Assembly: GCF_000384135.1 (NCBI RefSeq)
Contig: NZ_KB913028.1
Span: 957,351-1,021,350 of the forward strand
Direction of reading: 5' to 3'
Origin: Succinispira mobilis DSM 6222
Lineage (GTDB): Bacteria > Bacillota > Negativicutes > Acidaminococcales > Succinispiraceae
DNA: 64,000 nt
Part shown: positions 40,556-48,815 of the stretch, in pieces
How positions within the stretch are numbered: the stretch's first letter is position 1
Layout: each line of letters opens with the position of its first letter
The notes under the pieces: generated by a model
Database searches by the model: none
What the model was told of the DNA's origin: nothing
The model's input: the letters and a program-made list of their open reading frames with translations, nothing else
Made by a program: the position numbers and the translations under genes

Positions 40556-41392
40556 ATGTATAAAATAGTGAGACGTGAAGAATTAAATCCTACCGTTACC
40601 AGTATTGATGTATTGGCACCGCTTATAGCCAAGAAAGCTGAGCCTGGACAGTTTATAATTTTTCGAGTAGATGAAGATGGTGAACGAGTTCCATTGACCA
40701 TTGCTGATTTTGATCGTCAAGCAGGTACAGTGCGGGTAATTTTTCAAATAGTTGGAAAATCTACAGCCAAGTTAAATGCTTTGCAAGAAGGCGACTGTAT
40801 TTGTGATTTTGTAGGTCCATTAGGCGTGGCTTCGCATACTGAAGGTTTGAAAAAAGTCGCAATTGTTGGTGGTGGAGTAGGTTGTGCAATTGCTTTTCCC
40901 GTAGCGAAAAAAATATTTTCGCAAGGCGCTGAAGTTGATGTTATTGCGGGGTTTAGAAATAAGGATTTAGTTATTTTAGAAGAAGAGTTTAGCAACAATA
41001 GTACAAGAATGTTTTTGCTTACAGATGATGGTAGTGCAGGTGAAAAAGGTTTTGTAACTAGTCGCTTAGAAAAACTTTTGCAAGCCGGCGAACAGTATGA
41101 TGAGGTTATTGCGATAGGGCCTTTAGTAATGATGCGAGCTGTGGCGGAATTAACTAAAAAATACTTTATAAAAACGACTGTAAGTATGAATCCGATTATG
41201 ATTGATGGAACAGGGATGTGTGGTGGTTGTCGTTTAACAGTAGGCGGAGAAGTTAAATTTGCTTGTGTAGACGGGCCAGATTTTGATGGGCATCAAGTTG
41301 ATTTTGATGAGGCTATAGCTCGAGCTTCTACTTATAGGGAACAGGAATGTGCTCCAGGACATGAATGTAACCTGTTAAAGGAGGGCAAATAA
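40556..41392 (+). CDS. nfnA: NfnA-type ferredoxin-NADP+ reductase small subunit
   Basis: A 278-residue FAD/[2Fe-2S] protein of the DHOD-B electron-transfer/sulfide dehydrogenase family. It has an N-terminal FAD barrel, an NAD-binding segment IVGGGVGCAIAFP near residue 105, and a C-terminal [2Fe-2S] site with DGTGMCGGCR and a later Cys in KFACVDGPDFDG; the Asp before the first Cys matches NfnA. NfnAB couples reduced ferredoxin and NADH to NADP+ reduction. One bp separates it from nfnB. SudB-like sulfide dehydrogenase is the alternative name. Confidence 0.88.
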   Translation: MYKIVRREELNPTVTSIDVLAPLIAKKAEPGQFIIFRVDEDGERVPLTIADFDRQAGTVRVIFQIVGKSTAKLNALQEGDCICDFVGPLGVASHTEGLKKVAIVGGGVGCAIAFPVAKKIFSQGAEVDVIAGFRNKDLVILEEEFSNNSTRMFLLTDDGSAGEKGFVTSRLEKLLQAGEQYDEVIAIGPLVMMRAVAELTKKYFIKTTVSMNPIMIDGTGMCGGCRLTVGGEVKFACVDGPDFDGHQVDFDEAIARASTYREQECAPGHECNLLKEGK

Positions 41393-41393
41393 T

Positions 41394-42788
41394 ATGGCTA
41401 ATATGAGTTTGCAAGCAGTGGCAATGCCCTTTCAAGATCCCTTAGAAAGAAGTAAAAATTACCAAGAAGTTGCGCTAGGCTATTCCGAAGAACAAGCAAT
41501 GGAAGAAGCTGCGCGGTGCTTAAAATGTAAACATAAACCTTGTGTACAGGGCTGTCCAGTTAGTGTTAATATCCCAGGATTTATTAGTAAAATTCAAGAA
41601 CAAGACTACCTAGCCGCTTATCAAATTTTGCGGGAAAATAATTCTTTACCAGCTGTATGTGGTCGGGTCTGTCCACAAGAAACGCAATGTCAAGCTAAAT
41701 GTGTCCGTGGATTAAAAGGCGAGCCTGTTGCCATTGGCCGTTTAGAAAGATTTGTAGCTGATTGGTATATTGCTAATAATAAGGGACAAGCGGAAACTCC
41801 AGTAAGTAACGGAAAAAAAGTTGCGGTAGTAGGTGCTGGACCAGCAGGACTAACTTGTGCTGGTGATTTAGCTAGTTTAGGTTATGAAGTTACAATATTT
41901 GAAGCCTTACATGTTCCTGGTGGGGTAATGGTATATGGTATTCCTGAATTTAGACTACCGAAAGCCATTGTAAAGGCAGAAATAGAAAATCTTAAACAAT
42001 TAGGTGTGCAGGTATTAACTAATGTAGTTATTGGTAAAACAATTTCTATAGATGAGTTATTGGAAGATGAAGGGTTTAGTGCGGTATTTGTAGGCAGTGG
42101 CGCAGGATTACCGAGTTTCATGAATATTCCTGGGGAGAATTTAAAAGGCGTATATTCGGCTAATGAGTTTTTAACGCGGATAAATTTAATGAAAGCTTAT
42201 CAAGAAAACTCAGCTACACCAATTCAAAAAGTTAAAAATGTGGCTGTAATTGGTGGAGGTAATGTAGCTATGGATGCGGCGCGTTGTGCTAAGCGTCTTG
42301 GGGCGGAAAATGTTTATATAGTATATAGACGTTCTGAAAAAGAGATGCCTGCTCGACATGAAGAAATTGAACATGCTAAAGAAGAAGGAATAATTTTGAA
42401 AGTCTTAAATAATCCTATTGCTATTAAAGGTGATAAACAGGGGTGGGTAACAGCTTTAGAGTGTGTAGAGATGCAACTTGGTGAGCCAGATGCTTCCGGT
42501 AGATGTCGCCCGATTGAAAAAGTTGGCTCCGAGCATTTATTAGAGGTTGATTGCGTAATAATGTCAATAGGAACGAATCCTAATCCGCTTATTATTAGTA
42601 CCACTAAAGGTTTAGAGGCTAATAAATGGGGTTGCATAGTGGCTGAAGAACAAACTGGTAAAACTAGTAAAGAAGCGGTATATGCTGGTGGCGATGCAGT
42701 CACCGGAGCGGCTACTGTTATTTTAGCTATGGGTGCAGGCAAAGCGGCAGCCAAAGCGATTAATGAGTATTTGCATAATAATAGTTAA
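41394..42788 (+). CDS. nfnB: NfnB / GltA-type NADPH oxidoreductase large subunit
   Basis: A 464-residue flavoprotein related to the glutamate synthase small subunit. The N-terminus has two Cys groups for [4Fe-4S] clusters (CLKCKHKPCVQGCP near 42, CGRVCPQETQC near 89). A first dinucleotide site VVGAGPAGLTCAGDLA is near 144, and a second, VIGGGNVAMDAARCAKRLGA, near 285, followed by SIGTNPNP and a C-terminal FAD segment AGGDAVTGAATV. Together with the preceding gene it forms NfnAB. The stand-alone pair without glutamate synthase large subunit argues against GOGAT. Confidence 0.9.
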   Translation: MANMSLQAVAMPFQDPLERSKNYQEVALGYSEEQAMEEAARCLKCKHKPCVQGCPVSVNIPGFISKIQEQDYLAAYQILRENNSLPAVCGRVCPQETQCQAKCVRGLKGEPVAIGRLERFVADWYIANNKGQAETPVSNGKKVAVVGAGPAGLTCAGDLASLGYEVTIFEALHVPGGVMVYGIPEFRLPKAIVKAEIENLKQLGVQVLTNVVIGKTISIDELLEDEGFSAVFVGSGAGLPSFMNIPGENLKGVYSANEFLTRINLMKAYQENSATPIQKVKNVAVIGGGNVAMDAARCAKRLGAENVYIVYRRSEKEMPARHEEIEHAKEEGIILKVLNNPIAIKGDKQGWVTALECVEMQLGEPDASGRCRPIEKVGSEHLLEVDCVIMSIGTNPNPLIISTTKGLEANKWGCIVAEEQTGKTSKEAVYAGGDAVTGAATVILAMGAGKAAAKAINEYLHNNS

Positions 42789-42823
42789 AAATAAACGGCT
42801 TTTATAATCTTGAGTTGGGTACT

Positions 42824-42859
42824 AATTACCGACAAGAGTACTCCTTGTATTTGGTGATT
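42824..42859 (+). terminator. Possible terminator after nfnB
   Basis: AATTACC and GGTGATT (one mismatch) enclose an inner ACAAG/CTTGT stem around AGTACTC. The following TATTTAGAATT is only weakly T-rich. Confidence 0.45.
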
Positions 42860-42955
42860 ATTTAGAATTAAATTTATTAAAAGATTTGCAAAAAGTTGTT
42901 TAGTAAAATTTTAACTAACTGAGAATATTTCTGAAATCACAAATACAGGGAGGAA

Positions 42956-42996
42956 TGAGATGGTATAATAAAATTGTAACAGCACCACTGATATTT
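42956..42996 (+). repeat. IS3 left terminal inverted repeat
   Basis: Starts TGAGATGGT and shares three blocks of 9-10 bp with the right end. A TATAAT-like box inside it (GGTATAATAA, 42962-42971) may drive orfA. Confidence 0.85.
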
Positions 42997-43033
42997 ATGA
43001 TAAAATAATTCATAAGAAAGTGAGGCTATTACA

Positions 43034-43327
43034 ATGGCAGGAATAAAAAAAACTTATACACCAGAATTCAAGAAAAAAATGGTGAAATTAGTCCTTGAAG
43101 AAGGACGTCAAATGAAAAGTGTAAATCAAGAATACAATCTAGGTGAAGGTAGTTTGCGTAAATGGATTCGTGACTACAGTGAAGAATGCGAAACAAATCC
43201 AGAATTAAATAATGAAAAAGAGCAAATGGCGGAAATCTTAAAGTTACGTAAAGAATTAGCTGAAGCCAAAAAGGAAAATGACTTCTTAAAAAAAGCCGCC
43301 GCATTCTTCGCAAAGGAACTAGATTAG
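43034..43327 (+). CDS. IS3 transposase OrfA (helix-turn-helix)
   Basis: A 97-residue protein with the IS3/IS911 OrfA pattern: KKTYTPEFKKKMVKLVLEEG start, a helix-turn-helix, and a C-terminal leucine-zipper coiled coil ILKLRKELAEAKKENDFLK. Near the end the mRNA contains an A7G slippery tract (43288-43295) where -1 frameshifting would join OrfA to OrfB. Confidence 0.93.
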   Translation: MAGIKKTYTPEFKKKMVKLVLEEGRQMKSVNQEYNLGEGSLRKWIRDYSEECETNPELNNEKEQMAEILKLRKELAEAKKENDFLKKAAAFFAKELD

Positions 43328-44178
43328 AAAAATACAAATTCATTGATATTTATAATGAGAAGTTTGGTGTACGATGGTTATTATCAAAGTTCAAAATAAA
43401 ACCTAATGCTTATTATAATTATAAAAAGAATAGAAAAGCTGATTATTATGCCAACAAGTCCAGTATTCAATCTACCATAGAAGATATCTATCACGAGTAT
43501 GCAGGTAGACCTGGTTATCGAATGCTGAGGATTTTTCTCAATAGAAAAAATATTAATATTAGTAATCTAACCGTTCATAAATACATGAAGGAACTAAGCC
43601 TTAATTCTATTGTTATACGCAAAAAACCAAAATATAAAAAAGGTGATTGCCATAAAAAATTTGACAATCTAGTGAAACAAAATTTTACAGTGGATGCCCC
43701 TAATAAAGTGTGGTGTACTGATTTTACCTACATGTGGCTTGAAGATGGAACAAAACGTTATAATTGTACTATCATTGATTTATTCGATCGTTCTCCTGTT
43801 GCTACGCTAAATAGTAATCGTATTAATGCTGAATTGGCAATTGAAACTCTTAAAATAGCATTAAACCATAATAAAATAAAAGACGGATTTATCCTGCATT
43901 CAGACCAAGGTACACAGTTTACTTCTAGAGATTTTACTGATTTTTGCTCTTTACAAAATATCACACAAAGTATGAGTAAAGCAGGGTGTCCTTATAATAA
44001 TGCACCAATGGGAAGTTTTTATGGAACGTTCAAAGCAGACTTCATAAATCATAATAGTTTTGAGAGTGATGAGGCTTTAAATGAGGCAACTTACAATTAT
44101 ATTTGGGTGTATTATAATCATGTTAGACTGCATTCATCAAATGGATACTTGACACCGTTTGAAAAAAGATTTAGTTAA
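43282..44178 (+). CDS. IS3 transposase OrfB (made by -1 frameshift), active site mutated
   Basis: The -1 frame is open from 43282, continues through SRRILRKGTRLEKYKF and ends at 44178; there is no credible independent start before ATG 43522. It is an rve-fold integrase: first Asp in WCTDFTYMW (codon 43720), second Asp in HSDQGTQF (codon 43903). Exactly 35 residues later, where the catalytic Glu of MESF is expected, codon 44011 is GGA (Gly, APMGSFYGT). One transition from GAA would explain this. The transposase is therefore probably inactive. Confidence 0.9.
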   Translation, partial: LLKKSRRILRKGTRLEKYKFIDIYNEKFGVRWLLSKFKIKPNAYYNYKKNRKADYYANKSSIQSTIEDIYHEYAGRPGYRMLRIFLNRKNINISNLTVHKYMKELSLNSIVIRKKPKYKKGDCHKKFDNLVKQNFTVDAPNKVWCTDFTYMWLEDGTKRYNCTIIDLFDRSPVATLNSNRINAELAIETLKIALNHNKIKDGFILHSDQGTQFTSRDFTDFCSLQNITQSMSKAGCPYNNAPMGSFYGTFKADFINHNSFESDEALNEATYNYIWVYYNHVRLHSSNGYLTPFEKRFS

Positions 44179-44184
44179 AGTTGA

Positions 44185-44225
44185 AAATATCAGTGTTTGC
44201 GTTACAATTTGGCTTGACCATCTCA
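44185..44225 (-). repeat. IS3 right terminal inverted repeat
   Basis: Inverse of the left end with the same three conserved blocks; ends ACCATCTCA at 44217-44225. Confidence 0.85.
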
Positions 44226-44226
44226 A

Positions 44227-44322
44227 ATCGTCAAAGAAATATATGATTATCTAGTAAGCGATACAGTGCATTTTAATCGTTATGAAGGTAAAAGTGCCTT
44301 TGCCTCTGACACTTTAGACTAG
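44227..44322 (+). pseudogene. Gene tail next to the IS (unrecognised)
   Basis: Thirty-one open codons run out of the right IS end (IVKEIYDYLVSDTVHFNRY, then EGKSAFASDTLD) to a TAG. The composition looks like real protein rather than intergenic DNA. It may be the 3' end of a gene cut by the IS. To the left of the IS a GGGAGG Shine-Dalgarno (42949-42953 area) lies close to the insertion point. I cannot name the family. Confidence 0.35.
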
Positions 44323-44375
44323 TAAAATGTTGTTATTTATTTTGGCCTCCTCTTAGTAAAAATATATATAAACAC

Positions 44376-44411
44376 AAAAGTTCTCCGCCTAAATTATAGG
44401 TAGAGAACTTT
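44376..44411. terminator. Terminator downstream of ybaK
   Basis: AAAAGTTCTC and GAGAACTTTT with an inner CCTA/TAGG stem; T-rich on both strands outside the arms. Confidence 0.7.
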
Positions 44412-44461
44412 TTGTGCTTTATCTATTTAAAATTACTTTTTACACCAAAAGTATAAAATTT

Positions 44462-44914
44462 TTATTCGATAATATCAATCCAAGTAGCATTGGTTAAGGC
44501 TTGTATTTCGGCGGGCTTCATTTTAATAGCAGAATTAGCAGTTCCAGCTGCGGGATAAACATAAGCAAAGTTGGTAAGGCTTTTATCTAAAAATATCGCA
44601 ACATCTTCAGGTAAAGCAAAAGGACAAACGCCGCCTACGGGATGTCCAGTTACCGCTAAAGTTTCTTCAGGTTTGAGCATTTTAGCTTTGCAGGCAAAAT
44701 AAGCTTTGAATTTTTTATTATCAATGCGGGCTTTGCCAGAAGTTACAATTACAATATTTTTATCTTTGGTTTTAAAAGCTAAAGTTTTAGCTATTAACTC
44801 TGGTGGTTCAGAGAGGGCGGCAGCCGCTAAATCAACGGTGGCGCTGCTTTGATTTAGGTAGATAACCTGTCCAGAAAAATTTTTCTCTTGCAAATACTTT
44901 TCTACTTTACTCAT
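44462..44914 (-). CDS. ybaK: YbaK/EbsC-type aminoacyl-tRNA deacylase
   Basis: A 150-residue YbaK-fold protein that hydrolyses mischarged tRNA (Cys-tRNA-Pro or related). The conserved lysine segment IAKTLAFKTK, the TGHPVGGVCPF motif and the YPAAGTANSAIKM stretch are typical of the free-standing deacylase. It lies downstream of purL but behind a terminator. Substrate specificity cannot be deduced. Confidence 0.9.
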   Translation of the reverse strand: MSKVEKYLQEKNFSGQVIYLNQSSATVDLAAAALSEPPELIAKTLAFKTKDKNIVIVTSGKARIDNKKFKAYFACKAKMLKPEETLAVTGHPVGGVCPFALPEDVAIFLDKSLTNFAYVYPAAGTANSAIKMKPAEIQALTNATWIDIIE

Positions 44915-44942
44915 AATTTCAGCTCCGTCTTTATAAATTTAT

Positions 44943-44974
44943 AAAACTCCTGCTGTTTAAAGAGCAGGAGTTTT
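44943..44974. terminator. Terminator of purL
   Basis: AAAACTCCTGCT and AGCAGGAGTTTT with an 8-nt loop, T-run on the minus strand side. Confidence 0.88.
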
Positions 44975-44985
44975 ATAGTTAGGTT

Positions 44986-47900
44986 TTAGTTGAAATAATT
45001 TACACCTGCTTGGAAAATCAATTGATCTTTATGACCGTGAATGTTTTTCATAATATTTTTGCCAAGGCGTTCAGAATGTCCCATTTTTCCCAATACTCTA
45101 CCATCAGGGCTAGTAATACCTTCGATAGCATACAAAGAACCATTAGGATTAAAGGCTTTATCCATAGTTGGCTGACCTTGTAAGTCAACGTATTGTGTAG
45201 CTACTTGGCCATTTTTAAATAACTGAGCGATTTCAGCTTCGCTAGCATAAAATTTACCTTCGCCGTGCGATAGAGCAATAGAATGAATATCATTTGGTTG
45301 GACAAGTGATAGCCATGGTGAAAGATTAGAAGTTATTTTGGTGCTTGCAACAGTAGAAATATGGCGACCAATATTGTTGTAAGTTAAAGTAGGAGAGTTG
45401 CCATGCATAGGTAAGATTTTGCCGTAAGGTACAAGGCCTAATTTAATCAAGGCTTGAAAACCGTTGCAAATACCTAAAATTAAACCTTGACGATTGTCGA
45501 GCAAGTCGGTTACCGCCTCATTTAAATAGTTATTTCTAAATAGAGCTGCAATGAATTTTCCTGAACCATCTGGTTCGTCACCAGCGCTAAAACCACCAGG
45601 GAACATAAGAATTTGGGAGTTGTTAATAGTTTTAGCTAAATATTGCACACTTTCATTGAGACTAGCAATACTATAATTGCGTATTACCACAGTTTCCACT
45701 GTAGCTCCAGCTAATTCGAAAGCACGTTTGCTATCGTATTCACAATTTGTTCCAGGGAAAACGGGGATAACAACACGAGGTTTGGCAATATTTCCTGGAT
45801 AACAAAGGGGCACAGCTTGAGTATAGATATTATCAATAACGGCGGTTTCTAACGCAGCCTTGGTAGTTGGGAAAATTGGCTCAAGTGTTTGTTGCCAATT
45901 TTCTTTAGCAATGGCTAGAGATATGGTCGTATTATTAATTAAAATATCCGGAGTATTAAGGGTATTACCTAACACCAGATACTCAATATCTTCAAAAAAG
46001 TTTAGGCTATCATTAGCCACTTCTAAAACTAAGCCGCCGATATTAGGCACAAATAAACTATTTAGGTCCAGGACTTCTTTATTAAAAGCAAAACCTAAGT
46101 TGTTACCAAAACACATTTTGCTAATAGTTGCGGCAATTCCCCCTAAACCGACTGTAGCGCTGGCAAGAACTTTATCTGCCAATATAGCCTTGTGTACACA
46201 GTCAAGTTGCTCTTTGTATAGTTTAAAATCAACTACTTCAGCTTCATCGCGAGGACAAGATAGGAAAATAACGCTACTGTTAGCAGTCTTAAATTCATTG
46301 GTCACAACTTTATTAGCGTCGGCAGTACCTACTGCAAAAGAGATTAAGGTTGGAGGAACGTTTTTATCCATAAATGTTCCAGACATACTGTCTTTACCAC
46401 CGATGGCAGGTGTAGCTAACTTTTCTTGCACTAAATAGGCCCCTAATAAAGCCGCAAAAGGTTTGCCCCAAGAGCTTTCATCGGTTAATTTTTCGAAGTA
46501 TTCTTGTAAAGTTAAGCGAATTTTATCAGGGTTAGCACCTAGAGCAACGGCACGAGCAATACTTTCTATTGCGGCATACATGCCCCCATGGAAAGGACTC
46601 CATTTTGCCAAATCAGGATTATAACCACAAGTCATAATGCTAGCAGTTTTCACTTCACCTTTTAAGGCTGGAATTTTAGCTACCATTCCTTCTGCTGGAG
46701 TTAATTGGGTTTGACCACCGAAAGGCATGACCACAGTATTCGCACCTATTGTACTATCAAAGCGTTCCACTAATCCTTTTTGGCTGCATACATTTAAATC
46801 ACGCAGATTAGCCAACCAGGATTCAGTAAGATTAGTTGGATCGGCTTGGAAATTTTGTTCAAAGTAGTTAGTTTCAGTAGGTGGTTTTACAATAATATTA
46901 GTTTTTTGAGCTACACCATTAGTATTTAAAAAATCACGACAAAGATTAACAATATTTTGACCGCGCCAGTTCATAACCAAACGGTTAGTGTTTGTAACTT
47001 TAGCAACTATTGTCGCCTCTAGATTTTCTGCATGGGCGAAATTTATAAAAGCTTCAGCATTATTAGCAGCAACAACAACAGCCATACGTTCTTGCGATTC
47101 TGAAATTGCCAATTCTGTGCCATCTAAACCAGCATATTTTTTGGGAACCATATCTAAATTTATTTCTAAGGAATCAGTTAATTCACCGATAGCAACAGAA
47201 ACACCGCCAGCACCAAAATCGTTACATCGTTTAATTAACTGTGTTACTTTAGAGTTCCTAAACAGCCTTTGAATTTTGCGCTCGGTAGGTGCATTACCTT
47301 TTTGTACTTCGGCGCCACAAGTTGTTAAAGAATCAAGATCATGTTCTTTAGATGAACCTGTTGCGCCACCACAACCGTCGCGCCCTGTTTGACCGCCTAG
47401 TAAAACTACTAAATCGCCTTCCACTGGTGTTTGGCGAATTACAGCACTTTTAGGTGCAGCACCAATTACAGCTCCGACTTCCATACGTTTGGCGACGAAA
47501 TCAGGATGATAATATTCGCGTACATAGCCAGTAGCTAGACCAATCTGATTTCCGTAAGAACTATACCCGCTAGCGGCGCCGATAGTTATTTTGCGTTGTG
47601 GTAATTTCCCCGGCAAAGTTTCACTAATTGGGGCTAAAGGATTGGCCGCACCGGTGATTCTCATAGCTTGATACACGTAGGCTCTGCCAGAAAGTGGATC
47701 GCGAATAGCACCGCCTAAGCAAGTAGCAGCGCCACCAAATGGTTCGATTTCAGTGGGATGGTTATGAGTTTCATTTTTAAACATTACCAACCAATCTTCA
47801 ACTGTATCATCAATTTTCACGGGTACGACAATGCTACAAGCATTTATTTCATCAGAAACATCTAGATCATCTAGTTGACCTTTACTGCGCAAACTTTTCA

Positions 47901-48735
47901 TGCCCATTACAGCGATGTCCATTAAAGTTATTTTACGGTCACTTAGCGCACCATAGACTTGCTCGCGACTGGCTTGGTATTTATCGAAAGCCTCTTGTAC
48001 ACCGCGGTTATATTTATGAGTTATAATATCAATATCTTCAATTTGTGTGTTAAAAGTGGTATGACGACAATGGTCAGACCAGTAAGTGTCGAGAACACGT
48101 ATTTCGGTGATTGTTGGGTCGCGTTGCTCAGAAAGAAAATATTGCTGGCAAAAAGCCACGTCTTCTAGGCTCATAGCTAAAGAATAAGAATTTTTAAATT
48201 CTTGGAGCTGCTCTTTAGACATTTTGGTAAAACCTTGGAGGCTAAGGACATTTTCGGGTTCAGCATGGATTATTTCCAAACTTTCTGGCTTGGTTGAAAT
48301 AGCTTCGCGTGCTTCTACGGGATTTATGCAGTATTTTTTTATTTGAAGAAGTTGTTCTTCTGTAATATTTCCATAAAGCAAATAAACTTTAGCGTAATTA
48401 ACCAGAGGTGGATTTTTTTGCGTAAGAATTTGAATACATTGTGCTGCAGAATCAGCGCGTTGATCATATTGACCAGGTAGGTATTCAACAATGAAAAAAG
48501 TTTCAGTATCTATAGGAAGTTCTTCGTCGTAAACATCGTCTACTGGAGGTTCAGAGAGGACAATACTTTTAGCTAACTGATATTCTTCCGTATTAATACC
48601 AGAAATATCATAGCGATTAATTAATCTTAAGTTTGTTAAAGTTGTAATCCCAAGAGTATTTTGTAAATCAACCAAGAGACTTTTTGCTTCAACAGCAAAA
48701 GCTGGTTTTTTCTCTACAAAAATGCGTTTTACCAT
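44986..48735 (-). CDS. purL: Phosphoribosylformylglycinamidine synthase, single-chain PurL
   Basis: Converts FGAR, ATP and glutamine to FGAM, step four of purine synthesis. The 1249-residue chain fuses the synthetase halves and the glutaminase, unlike the PurL-PurQ-PurS set of many Firmicutes. Early residues include the ADP-site region; NETHNHPTEIEPFGGAATC split over the mid-part marks the synthetase site; the glutaminase spans about 990-1249 with FPGTNCEYDS, the nucleophile Cys in GICNGFQA and the His/Glu in HSERLG-type end. ATG 48735 gives the expected MVKRIFVEKKP start. The Shine-Dalgarno is 33 nt away across a hairpin. Confidence 0.95.
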   Translation of the reverse strand: MVKRIFVEKKPAFAVEAKSLLVDLQNTLGITTLTNLRLINRYDISGINTEEYQLAKSIVLSEPPVDDVYDEELPIDTETFFIVEYLPGQYDQRADSAAQCIQILTQKNPPLVNYAKVYLLYGNITEEQLLQIKKYCINPVEAREAISTKPESLEIIHAEPENVLSLQGFTKMSKEQLQEFKNSYSLAMSLEDVAFCQQYFLSEQRDPTITEIRVLDTYWSDHCRHTTFNTQIEDIDIITHKYNRGVQEAFDKYQASREQVYGALSDRKITLMDIAVMGMKSLRSKGQLDDLDVSDEINACSIVVPVKIDDTVEDWLVMFKNETHNHPTEIEPFGGAATCLGGAIRDPLSGRAYVYQAMRITGAANPLAPISETLPGKLPQRKITIGAASGYSSYGNQIGLATGYVREYYHPDFVAKRMEVGAVIGAAPKSAVIRQTPVEGDLVVLLGGQTGRDGCGGATGSSKEHDLDSLTTCGAEVQKGNAPTERKIQRLFRNSKVTQLIKRCNDFGAGGVSVAIGELTDSLEINLDMVPKKYAGLDGTELAISESQERMAVVVAANNAEAFINFAHAENLEATIVAKVTNTNRLVMNWRGQNIVNLCRDFLNTNGVAQKTNIIVKPPTETNYFEQNFQADPTNLTESWLANLRDLNVCSQKGLVERFDSTIGANTVVMPFGGQTQLTPAEGMVAKIPALKGEVKTASIMTCGYNPDLAKWSPFHGGMYAAIESIARAVALGANPDKIRLTLQEYFEKLTDESSWGKPFAALLGAYLVQEKLATPAIGGKDSMSGTFMDKNVPPTLISFAVGTADANKVVTNEFKTANSSVIFLSCPRDEAEVVDFKLYKEQLDCVHKAILADKVLASATVGLGGIAATISKMCFGNNLGFAFNKEVLDLNSLFVPNIGGLVLEVANDSLNFFEDIEYLVLGNTLNTPDILINNTTISLAIAKENWQQTLEPIFPTTKAALETAVIDNIYTQAVPLCYPGNIAKPRVVIPVFPGTNCEYDSKRAFELAGATVETVVIRNYSIASLNESVQYLAKTINNSQILMFPGGFSAGDEPDGSGKFIAALFRNNYLNEAVTDLLDNRQGLILGICNGFQALIKLGLVPYGKILPMHGNSPTLTYNNIGRHISTVASTKITSNLSPWLSLVQPNDIHSIALSHGEGKFYASEAEIAQLFKNGQVATQYVDLQGQPTMDKAFNPNGSLYAIEGITSPDGRVLGKMGHSERLGKNIMKNIHGHKDQLIFQAGVNYFN

Positions 48736-48741
48736 TAAGTA

Positions 48742-48765
48742 CCGTTATATAAGTTTATATAACGG
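48742..48765 (-). promoter_or_regulatory. Hairpin between Shine-Dalgarno and ATG of purL
   Basis: CCGTTATATAA and TTATATAACGG are exact inverse arms separated by 2 nt. On the minus strand the only good Shine-Dalgarno (AGGTGA, complement of 48769-48774) lies before the hairpin, and ATG 48735 lies after it. Without folding the spacing is 33 nt; with the 24-nt hairpin looped out it is 9 nt. An in-frame TAA inside the hairpin excludes an earlier start. Confidence 0.65.
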
Positions 48766-48815
48766 CTTTCACCTGCCTTTCATATCTGAAAATTTATAAG
48801 AGAATCTCTAGTAAT

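Larger units (their letters stand above)
42956..44225 (+). mobile_element. IS3-family insertion sequence, 1270 bp
   Basis: Two overlapping orfs, OrfA and OrfB, lie between imperfect terminal repeats of about 41 bp. Both ends begin TGAGATGGT and also share AAATTGTAAC and ACTGATATTT at equal positions. Ends are TG...CA as in IS3. No exact target duplication is visible in the flanks. The transposase active site is mutated (Glu to Gly), so this copy is probably immobile unless helped in trans. Confidence 0.93.

Noticed and set aside
41394-42788. Glutamate synthase small subunit (GOGAT)
   Set aside because: No large subunit is present and the gene is paired with an NfnA-type partner 1 bp away, which fits NfnAB better.
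42945-42960. Target-site duplication of the IS3 element
   Set aside because: Flanking 3-5-mers (AGGAA left, AATCG right) do not match at any reasonable boundary.
45860-46438. 192-codon plus-strand ORF opposite purL
   Set aside because: It is antisense to a well-conserved enzyme, has no Shine-Dalgarno and low-complexity Ser/Thr/Leu composition; a shadow frame.
48736-48815. Purine riboswitch before purL
   Set aside because: Only 80 bp separate purL from the upstream gene and no aptamer-like pairing is seen apart from the small palindrome.
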